Shown: piece after piece, positions 57,628 through 64,000 of the stretch
How positions within the stretch are numbered: the stretch's first letter is position 1
How the letters are laid out: each line of letters begins with the position of its first letter
Assembly: GCA_910587645.1 (NCBI GenBank)
Contig: CAJUNA010000041.1
Location: 62,001-126,000, forward strand
Source: an uncultured Oscillospiraceae bacterium
Lineage (GTDB): Bacteria; Bacillota; Clostridia; Oscillospirales; Oscillospiraceae
Reading direction: 5' to 3'
DNA: 64,000 nt
Position numbers and translations under genes: made by a program
Notes under the pieces: model-generated
What the model saw: the letters and a program-made list of their open reading frames with translations, nothing else
The model's database searches: none
What the model was told of the DNA's origin: nothing

Positions 57628-59847
57628 ATGGAATTGGATTGGGAAAAAGAAGAAACTCGCGACAATGTAGTGGCAGGTGCGGTGGGAGCGTTTTTAGGCT
57701 CCCTGATCGGCGTAGCCTGTATTGTGCTGGTCAACCAGCTTGGCTACGTAGCGTCAATCTGCGGTCTGGTGATGGCGGTGTGCTGCCTGAAGGGCTATGC
57801 CCTGCTGGGCGGGCGGCTGAGCAGGCGGGGCGCTGTGATTTCGGGTGCAGTGATTCTACTGATGACCTACATAGCCAATAAACTCTGCTTTGCCGTCGCG
57901 CTGCTGGACGCCCTGGACGGCGAGGGCGGGGTGAGCTTCTTTGCCGCCTACCAGGGCGTTTCCGTCCTTTTGCAGGATGGGGAAATCAGCCGTGCCTATT
58001 ACGGCAATCTGGCTATGCTGTATTTGTTTACCTTGTTGGGCGGCGCGCCGGTCATCGTGGGTGCGTTCCGGGATCCAACCTCTCTCAAAAAGAAGAATCC
58101 GGACGGGGAATCCATGCCCGTCTCGGATCAGCCGGAAGCGCAGGGGGAGATTTACCCTTTCCGGAAGAATTGGATGCGTCCGCTGCGGCTAAGTGCGGCT
58201 GTGCCGCTTCTGGTATTGATGGTGGCGCTCCTTGCCGGCGCTGTCGCCGCGCCTATTCTGCTGGATGCCCAGACGGGCGGCATCCTGGCTATTGGAGGAT
58301 TCCTCAGCATTTTGATTCTCTTCTTCATTGCCATGCCGGCCATTATGCTGTGCAATACTTTCCACGTCCTCTACGCCCGGGTGGGCGGCGTACTGTGGCG
58401 GGTGGACCTGCGAAAATTCTGCCTGGTTCAGGACTGGGAAAAGCTGCCCATGACCCGCCAGTCCTCCGTGAAGCAGGACATCCTCCGGGAGATCAACACA
58501 ATCCAGGAGGGCGGCGGGCCAAACCACAACCCCTACGCCCTGACGCCGCTGCACAATCCGCAGGTGGAGCGGGAAACCAACTGGTACTGGAAGGTAAGCT
58601 ATGAAACGGAAAAGGGCCGGAGGAAAAAGCTGACCATCCCCAAGGGCTATCCTGGGCTTACGCCCGCCCCTGGCTATGAGGAGGTGCAAAGCCCCGTACC
58701 CGGACGCTGGATGCCGGCGGTAGTTTCCCTGCTGGCCGCTGCGGCGGTTTTGGGGGCGTGTTTTGCGTTCAGTATGCGGCTGGACGGTGAGGGGCCTGCC
58801 TTGAAGCCGAACCCCAAGCCGGACACCCCGATGGAAACAAACGCTGCGCCGGAGGCCAAGGACATCCCCATCCGTGTACCGGAGAGCGCAGTGGAGTATG
58901 AGATGTCAGAAATCTGGTTCCGGATGGACGCGGCGTTTGAAAACAGCGGCCGTTCCTTCCTGGACAGCGGGACGGGAACAGTGTACCAGGCCCATACCCA
59001 GTACGGCGTAGACGGGGACGATGCCTGGGATACTCTGAGCCAGTATATCAGCCAATACCACACCTCGTCCCTCTATGACCGGTTTGACGCGGTGTATCTG
59101 GATGCGGAGCCGCTTGCGCCAAGAGATGAAGGCTCACGGTATAATATTATGTCCGTTTACCTCACTGATGGCCGGGTGTTTCATACAGCCATCGTTTTGT
59201 CCAATGACGGCGCCATGTTCGTGATGGAGGCCGGGCATAACGAGGATGCCCAGAGCGTGGACGAAGTCCTGTCCAATTTGATGTACACCATCCAGAATGT
59301 GCGGTTTGAAGGCCCGGCGGTGACGGAGGAGAACTACCAGTCCCAGATACATGTTTCGGAAGTCCGGGACTGCGCGTACATGGCCGCGGCCTATATCCGG
59401 ACGGATTTGTTTGGCCACGATGCGTTTGTGGACGCTTTTGTGCCCTACAGCGAATCCCCAGCCTATTTTGACAACGGGAAAGCGGTTCAAACGGAAGCCC
59501 ATGGCCTGCGGGTATATGCGTCCATCCTGCCAGGGGAGAACGCCAAAGAAGTGGTGGACGCGTGGCAGGACGGGCTGGCCGCGTCGGGGCGCGCCTATGA
59601 GGAGGACTTAGAAGACGAACTGTACCGTGAGGACCTGGATGCGGCCTGCAAGCTGACAGTGTACGAGGAAAACGGTCAGAAGCGGTACGCCGTCTTGTAT
59701 GCGGACAGCAAGTGGGATGGGTATTACCTGCTCCGGGAGATCACTGGCCTCCCGGAATTAGTGGACGGGGAGTATAGCGCAGTACTGGCGGAGCTGGAGG
59801 ATATCATTGGCCTGACGGTGCCGGCATTGGAAGATTTGGGACAGTAA
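57628..59847 (+). CDS. Large membrane protein of unknown function (739 residues)
   Basis: Residues 1-250 contain about six membrane helices in two groups (10-145 and 185-250), split by a charged cytoplasmic loop (PTSLKKKNPDGESMP). A cytoplasmic stretch (260-350) with a YYWK-like beta region follows, then another helix near 355-375. The last ~360 residues are predicted to be extracellular, acidic and without Cys clusters or known catalytic motifs. The last part (AYIRTDLFGHDAFVDAFV, then YAVLYADSKWDGYYLLREI) looks like two related alpha/beta repeats. I recognise no family. AGGAGG lies upstream. Confidence 0.7.
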   Translation: MELDWEKEETRDNVVAGAVGAFLGSLIGVACIVLVNQLGYVASICGLVMAVCCLKGYALLGGRLSRRGAVISGAVILLMTYIANKLCFAVALLDALDGEGGVSFFAAYQGVSVLLQDGEISRAYYGNLAMLYLFTLLGGAPVIVGAFRDPTSLKKKNPDGESMPVSDQPEAQGEIYPFRKNWMRPLRLSAAVPLLVLMVALLAGAVAAPILLDAQTGGILAIGGFLSILILFFIAMPAIMLCNTFHVLYARVGGVLWRVDLRKFCLVQDWEKLPMTRQSSVKQDILREINTIQEGGGPNHNPYALTPLHNPQVERETNWYWKVSYETEKGRRKKLTIPKGYPGLTPAPGYEEVQSPVPGRWMPAVVSLLAAAAVLGACFAFSMRLDGEGPALKPNPKPDTPMETNAAPEAKDIPIRVPESAVEYEMSEIWFRMDAAFENSGRSFLDSGTGTVYQAHTQYGVDGDDAWDTLSQYISQYHTSSLYDRFDAVYLDAEPLAPRDEGSRYNIMSVYLTDGRVFHTAIVLSNDGAMFVMEAGHNEDAQSVDEVLSNLMYTIQNVRFEGPAVTEENYQSQIHVSEVRDCAYMAAAYIRTDLFGHDAFVDAFVPYSESPAYFDNGKAVQTEAHGLRVYASILPGENAKEVVDAWQDGLAASGRAYEEDLEDELYREDLDAACKLTVYEENGQKRYAVLYADSKWDGYYLLREITGLPELVDGEYSAVLAELEDIIGLTVPALEDLGQ

Positions 59848-59911
59848 TGGAAAGGCATATCCTGCCGTAAACTGCAAAAAGTAAGGGAGACGGTGGGGAA
59901 CAAAAAGAAAG

Positions 59912-60571
59912 ATGACAGTCATTTTAGATTTATTATTCCCCCCGAAATGCGCCTTCTGCGGCAGGCTGTTGGAAAGGCCGGGGGATATCTGCGGAGTATG
60001 CCAAGGAAACCTGCCTTTTCGGGAGGGAGAAACGGCGTTGACTGCCATAGGGGACAACAGGTACGCTACCGTTATCGCGCTGTACTATGATGGGATGGTT
60101 CGGGAAGGGATACGGGTCTTGAAATTCGGAAAAAAGTCCTGGAGGGCAAAGGTGTTTGCCCGCTACGTCGCCCAAGCTGCCGCCGAACGGCTGGGCGGGG
60201 AGTTTGACACGGTGACCTATGTGCCAGTCAGCCTGCGGCGGAATTTTGAGAGGGGGTTCGATCAGGCCCGGCTGCTGGCGGAGGAAACGGCGAAAATCTG
60301 GGGCGTTAAAGCAGAACCTTCCCTCTGGAAAATCCGTCATACAAAAGCCCAGTCCTCCCTGGAAGATCCGTCCCTGCGGATAGAAAATGTGAAAGCCGCA
60401 TACAAAGTCCTCCGCCCTGACCGGGTGCGGGGAAGGAGATACCTTCTGATCGATGATGTTTGCACCACCGGAAGCACTCTTTCCGCTGCCGCAGATGCCT
60501 TGATGGCAGGGGGCGCGGCGAAGGTAGTTTGCGCCGCATTGGCGGGAGGACAGCGAAAAAGAGAGGAATAG
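59912..60571 (+). CDS. ComF family phosphoribosyltransferase-like protein
   Basis: 219 residues. An N-terminal zinc ribbon (LLFPPKCAFCG then CGVCQGNLPF) precedes a phosphoribosyltransferase fold with the PRPP loop YLLIDDVCTTGSTLSAAADA. It is homologous to ComFC/GntX, needed for DNA uptake in competent cells and possibly for nucleotide metabolism. Its start lies 65 bases after the large membrane protein gene. No other competence gene is adjacent. Confidence 0.92.
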   Translation: MTVILDLLFPPKCAFCGRLLERPGDICGVCQGNLPFREGETALTAIGDNRYATVIALYYDGMVREGIRVLKFGKKSWRAKVFARYVAQAAAERLGGEFDTVTYVPVSLRRNFERGFDQARLLAEETAKIWGVKAEPSLWKIRHTKAQSSLEDPSLRIENVKAAYKVLRPDRVRGRRYLLIDDVCTTGSTLSAAADALMAGGAAKVVCAALAGGQRKREE

Positions 60572-60626
60572 GGAAAATCAATTCCTTAATTTGGTAAAAA
60601 ATATAAAAGAAAGTCCGCCGAACCGC

Positions 60627-60655
60627 TTGCAAAATTTGGACAGGCTTAGTATAAT
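60627..60655 (+). promoter_or_regulatory. Sigma-A type promoter for mreB
   Basis: TTGCAA, exactly 17 bp, TATAAT. A near-ideal promoter with a ~60-nt leader. Confidence 0.8.
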
Positions 60656-60721
60656 GATTTTTCAGAGTACTTAGTGAGAATTTGCTCAAAATAGAATCGA
60701 CAACTGACGAGGTGGAAAGGT

Positions 60722-61750
60722 ATGTGCGCTTTCGCAAAAGACATCGGTATTGATTTAGGGACCGCTTCCGTATTAGTATACGTGAAAAATAAAGGTATTG
60801 TCCTCAACGAGCCATCGGTGGTGGCTATGGACAAGAATACAGGCAAACTGCTGAAAGTGGGCGAGGAAGCCCGGCAGATGTTGGGCCGCACTCCGGGCAA
60901 CATTGTAGCCATCCGCCCCCTGCGGGAGGGCGTGATTTCCGACTACGACATGACCGAGCGGATGCTGAAGGAATTCCTCCGCAAGGTAGCCGGGTTTATG
61001 GTCTTCAAGCCCCGGGTTATTATCTGCGTCCCCTCCGGTATCACGGAGGTAGAAGAGCGCGCCGTGGTAGACGCCGGCATCCAGTCCGGCTGCCGCCGGG
61101 TGTACCTCATTGAGGAGCCGGTAGCCGCCGCCATTGGTGCGGGTATTGACATTACCAAGCCAGACGGCCATATGGTGGTAGACATCGGGGGCGGTACCGC
61201 TGATATCGCGGTTATCTCCCTAGGTGGTGTGGTAGAATCCGCGTCTATTAAGGTAGCGGGGGATCAGTTCAATGAGGCGGTAGTGAAGTATATGCGCCGC
61301 AAGCACAACATCCTGGTGGGCGAGGGTACGGCAGAGAAAATGAAAATCGCCATCGGTTGCGTGTACCCCAAAGAGGAGGAGACCTTCATGGATGTGAAGG
61401 GTCGCTGTCTGCTTACAGGCCTGCCTAAGACCATCACCGTATCCTCCGCTGAAATGCTGGAGGCCTTTGAGGAGCCGACGGAGTCCATTTTGGAAAGCAT
61501 CCATGCCGTACTGGAGAGAACACCGCCAGAACTGGTGGCGGACGTGTCCACCAACGGCATCATGATGACCGGCGGTGGCAGCTTAGTGTCTGGCTTTGAC
61601 AAGCTTATCACCTCCCGTACCGGGATTGCTACCAGTGTGGCGGAAAACGCCATCGCCTGTGTGGCGGAGGGCACTGGGAAGAGCCTGGATATGATTACCG
61701 ACATGCAGGAGGGGACCATCAACCTCTCCCGCCGCCGGCAGGTCAATTAA
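60722..61750 (+). CDS. mreB: Rod shape-determining protein MreB/Mbl
   Basis: 342 residues; an actin-like filament that guides side-wall synthesis under the membrane. Motifs: phosphate-1 IGIDLGTASVLVYV, connect-1 and phosphate-2 VVDIGGGTADIAVISL, adenosine motif GIMMTGGGSLVSGFD. The N-terminus is short, without an amphipathic extension. GAGGTGGAAAGG precedes the ATG. mreC and mreD are not downstream, so this may be a solitary Mbl-type paralogue. Confidence 0.95.
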   Translation: MCAFAKDIGIDLGTASVLVYVKNKGIVLNEPSVVAMDKNTGKLLKVGEEARQMLGRTPGNIVAIRPLREGVISDYDMTERMLKEFLRKVAGFMVFKPRVIICVPSGITEVEERAVVDAGIQSGCRRVYLIEEPVAAAIGAGIDITKPDGHMVVDIGGGTADIAVISLGGVVESASIKVAGDQFNEAVVKYMRRKHNILVGEGTAEKMKIAIGCVYPKEEETFMDVKGRCLLTGLPKTITVSSAEMLEAFEEPTESILESIHAVLERTPPELVADVSTNGIMMTGGGSLVSGFDKLITSRTGIATSVAENAIACVAEGTGKSLDMITDMQEGTINLSRRRQVN

Positions 61751-61799
61751 GGGCTAAAAAGACGTTTCAGAAGAAATTTTACAAAAATTCGATTTTCTC

Positions 61800-61828
61800 T
61801 TGCAAAACTGCCGGGAATCTGCTAAAAT
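61800..61828 (+). promoter_or_regulatory. Sigma-A type promoter for the gene downstream of mreB
   Basis: TTGCAA, 17-bp spacer, TAAAAT. Same layout as the mreB promoter. Confidence 0.65.
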
Positions 61829-61891
61829 ACTTTAGCGTCTTGCCGTTGGCAGGATTTTCCCCGCGTTATTATCCGTTGGAGGTTGCGATAC

Positions 61892-62671
61892 ATGTCTTCT
61901 AAAAAAATTAGTCAAAAGCGTGCGGAGAAGGAGAGACAGGATAACCGTGTCTTGAACCGCATTTACTATGTATTCCTGCTGGGTCTGGCGGCCGAGTGCT
62001 TCTTGTTCTTAGTGTACCGGGGCTATGCCTGGGGGTCGGTTGGATCTCTGCTGGTGTGGCACAAGGTTCTGGTGGCGCTGACCTGGCTGGGTCTGGCAGC
62101 CCTGGTGGGCGGTGTCGCGGTAGGCGTATGGAAGAAGGAAAACCGGAAGTTGCGGACGATCATGGCCTGGACGGCGGGCGTGGGCGCATTCTTTTTTGTG
62201 TCCGGCTGGATGATCACCCATTTCTTCACCAACGCTTTCGGTACAGTTGCTATGTGCATCTTGGTGGCGGTTCTGGCGGTTCTGGCGTTGATTTATTTCC
62301 TCTATCAACGTGAGTGTACCTTGAGTACCGCTATGTTGGGGGGCGCTATGTTTAGCGTGTGGCTGCGGGGTGCAACTATGCATTCCGACATGTGGCGGAT
62401 CCCTGTCATCATAGGCTGTGTGCTGGTGGTGGCGGTTCTGGCCGCTGTGATCTACCTGACGGACAACGCACGGAAAGCCGATGGAAAGCTCTGGGGGGTG
62501 CGTGTGTTCTCCGTAGAGTGTGACTACCGGATCGTTTATGCCGCGCTGGCGGTAGCCGCCGCAGGTGTATTGCTGGCCGCTGTGCTGCCCATGATTTCCT
62601 ACTATCTCATGTGGGCGCTGGGCGTGGTGCTGTTTGCGGAACTGGTGTATTATACCACTAAGCTGATGTAA
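61892..62671 (+). CDS. Polytopic membrane protein of unknown function
   Basis: 259 residues. A basic, helical N-terminus (SKKISQKRAEKERQDNRVLN) is followed by about seven membrane helices in three groups. A positively charged loop (KKENRKLRTIMAW) separates the first two groups. I recognise no family or catalytic motif. GGAGGT lies 8 nt before the chosen ATG; an in-frame start three codons earlier lacks a site. It is transcribed on its own, between a promoter and a terminator. Confidence 0.7.
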   Translation: MSSKKISQKRAEKERQDNRVLNRIYYVFLLGLAAECFLFLVYRGYAWGSVGSLLVWHKVLVALTWLGLAALVGGVAVGVWKKENRKLRTIMAWTAGVGAFFFVSGWMITHFFTNAFGTVAMCILVAVLAVLALIYFLYQRECTLSTAMLGGAMFSVWLRGATMHSDMWRIPVIIGCVLVVAVLAAVIYLTDNARKADGKLWGVRVFSVECDYRIVYAALAVAAAGVLLAAVLPMISYYLMWALGVVLFAELVYYTTKLM

Positions 62672-62695
62672 GCGGCGCTTTGCTAATGGATGACA

Positions 62696-62725
62696 AAAGG
62701 CACTATCCTCCGGGGTAGTGCCTTT
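62696..62725 (+). terminator. Terminator before recQ
   Basis: AAAGGCACTA / TAGTGCCTTT stem with a GC-rich inner loop. It ends the transcript of the membrane protein gene. Confidence 0.75.
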
Positions 62726-62754
62726 CCTAACTGTCAGGAAGGGAAGGGGGCGCT

Positions 62755-64000
62755 ATGGACAAGTTTACCGTACTTAGGCAATATTTCGGTCATACCGCCT
62801 TCCGGCCTGGGCAGGAGATGCTGGTGGATGCCATCCTGTCCGGCCAGGATGCGCTGGGCATCATGCCTACTGGCGGTGGAAAATCCATCTGCTATCAGGT
62901 CCCCGCCTTACTGCTTCCCGGTATGACGTTGGTGGTATCGCCATTGATTTCCCTGATGAAGGATCAGGTGGCGGCGCTGGAAGCTGTGGGGATCCCTGCT
63001 GCATTTCTCAACAGCTCGCAGGGGATGGAGGAATCCCGGCAGGTTTGGAGTGGTGTGCGGCAGGGGACGTACCGGCTGCTCTATGTAGCTCCGGAGCGAT
63101 TGGAAAACCAACGGTTTGCGGAGTTAATGGCAGAACGGGAAATTGGGCTGATTGCCGTGGATGAAGCCCACTGCATTTCCCAGTGGGGACAGGATTTCCG
63201 GCCCAGTTACCTCAAGATAGCAGACTTTGTTTCGTCTCTGCCCCGCCGTCCGGTGATGGCGGCCTTTACCGCTACTGCTACCGGGCAGGTTCGGGAGGAC
63301 ATTGTACAGCGGCTCCTTTTGCGGGATCCGCAACGGGTGGTAACGGGGTTTGACCGGCCTAACTTGTATTTTGATGTCCAGCGGCCGCAAAAAAAGTTGG
63401 CGGCGCTGGCTACCCTATTGGAACAGCGGCGGGAGAAAAGCGGCATCATCTACTGCGCTACCCGCGCTGGGGTGGAGCGGGTCTGTTTGGAACTGGGTAG
63501 CCTGGGATTTTCCACAGCCCGGTACCATGCGGGGCTGGAAGAAGAGGAGCGGCGGGAAAACCAAGATGACTTTCAATTTGACCGGAAGCAGATCATGGTA
63601 GCCACTAATGCTTTTGGCATGGGTATCGACAAGTCCAACGTCAGCTTTGTAATCCACTATAACATGCCGAAGAACCTGGAGTCCTACTACCAGGAAGCGG
63701 GCCGCGCCGGCAGGGACGGCGAACCAGCGGACTGCATCCTGCTCTACGGCCCAGGGGATGTGGCTACAGCGCGAATTCTTATTGACCGGGGCGGCAGCTC
63801 TGGGCCGGATGCGGAGGGGTTCCAGAGACAGTTGGATATGCAGCGATTACAGGCTATGGTAGATTACTGCAAAACTGCGGAATGTTTCCGCAGCAGGATC
63901 TTGGACTATTTTGGTCAGGAGCATCCGGACCGATGCGGCAACTGTGGTAATTGCCGGGGGATATTTTCAGAAATGGATGTAACCGTCCCCGCGCAAATGA
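62755..64000 (+). CDS. recQ: ATP-dependent DNA helicase RecQ (3' truncated by window edge)
   Basis: The first 415 codons, open to the end of the window. RecQ unwinds DNA 3'-5' in recombination and repair. Motifs: 0 FRPGQEMLVDAILSGQD, I MPTGGGKSICYQ, II VDEAHCISQWGQDFRPSY, III AFTATAT, V MVATNAFGMGIDKSNVSFVI, VI YYQEAGRAGRDG. The zinc-binding Cys set of the RQC region (ECFRSRILDYF, CGNCGNC) comes just before the edge. The HRDC domain, if present, lies beyond. A GGAAGGGG site precedes the ATG. Confidence 0.95.
   Translation, partial: MDKFTVLRQYFGHTAFRPGQEMLVDAILSGQDALGIMPTGGGKSICYQVPALLLPGMTLVVSPLISLMKDQVAALEAVGIPAAFLNSSQGMEESRQVWSGVRQGTYRLLYVAPERLENQRFAELMAEREIGLIAVDEAHCISQWGQDFRPSYLKIADFVSSLPRRPVMAAFTATATGQVREDIVQRLLLRDPQRVVTGFDRPNLYFDVQRPQKKLAALATLLEQRREKSGIIYCATRAGVERVCLELGSLGFSTARYHAGLEEEERRENQDDFQFDRKQIMVATNAFGMGIDKSNVSFVIHYNMPKNLESYYQEAGRAGRDGEPADCILLYGPGDVATARILIDRGGSSGPDAEGFQRQLDMQRLQAMVDYCKTAECFRSRILDYFGQEHPDRCGNCGNCRGIFSEMDVTVPAQM

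Noticed and set aside
1..64000. CRISPR arrays, insertion sequences, phage or toxin-antitoxin modules, tRNA genes
   Set aside because: I looked for spaced direct repeats, transposase motifs, integrase motifs and T-arm sequences and found none. The only tandem repeat is inside the collagen-like gene.

Overview
The window looks like a chromosome segment of a spore-forming, anaerobic, fairly GC-rich Gram-positive bacterium of the class Clostridia. Oscillospirales (Oscillospiraceae-like) is my best guess; it is an inference from gene content and base composition, not a search result. The sporulation genes are the clearest evidence: spo0A, a SpoIVFA/SpoIVFB-like peptidase pair, a 24-codon spoVM, and a SPOCS-LysM spore coat protein. 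Anaerobic metabolism is shown by class III ribonucleotide reductase (nrdD), iron-sulfur L-serine dehydratase, a selenium-dependent-type xanthine dehydrogenase and an anaerobic glycerol-3-phosphate dehydrogenase-like operon. There are no rRNA or tRNA genes, insertion sequences, phage genes or CRISPR arrays that I can see.

Layout. 1-5 kb: end of sdaAA, an FUSC-family membrane protein, a DUF6465 protein, an AT-rich HAD phosphatase that looks acquired, a collagen-like surface protein built on a 45-bp repeat, and a DivIVA-like coiled-coil protein. 5-9.6 kb (minus strand): rbfA-nrnA-GNAT operon, a THUMP-type RNA methyltransferase, a Nudix hydrolase, a candidate 6S RNA and a DUF1292 protein. 9.8-15.7 kb: class A penicillin-binding protein, xanthine dehydrogenase, ribosomal protein L31. 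15.7-21 kb: orphan OmpR-type regulator, ADP-ribose pyrophosphatase, SnoaL-like protein, the SpoIVFA/FB pair, larE and coaW. 21-26 kb: pncB, a Sel1-like mini-gene, cardiolipin synthase, cobO, spo0A with several 0A boxes.

26-42 kb: luxS behind a DEAD-box helicase, superoxide dismutase, ECF sigma/anti-sigma pair, sugar acetyltransferase, AraC and LysR regulators, the spoVM locus, a GNAT fusion, dapA, a SLOG protein, nrdD with NrdR-like boxes, hemolysin III. 42-53 kb: DUF1836, an M16C peptidase-MATE-small protein operon, Gx transporter/NusG-II pair, a PF06541 membrane protein, a three-gene FAD oxidoreductase operon and a lipoprotein. 53-64 kb: polA-rimI-GNAT, YczE-like membrane protein, a 739-residue unknown membrane protein, comF, mreB, another unknown membrane protein and the start of recQ.

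Most of it is ordinary core genome. The most interesting stretches are the compact sporulation locus at 33.7-35.6 kb, which contains two genes too short for routine calling; the candidate 6S RNA at 9.0-9.2 kb; the collagen-like gene with a possible leader ORF; and the regulatory sites before spo0A and nrdD. Many promoters can be read directly: a TTGCAA, TTGACA or TTGAAA -35 box, a 17-bp spacer, and a TATAAT or TATACT -10 box.
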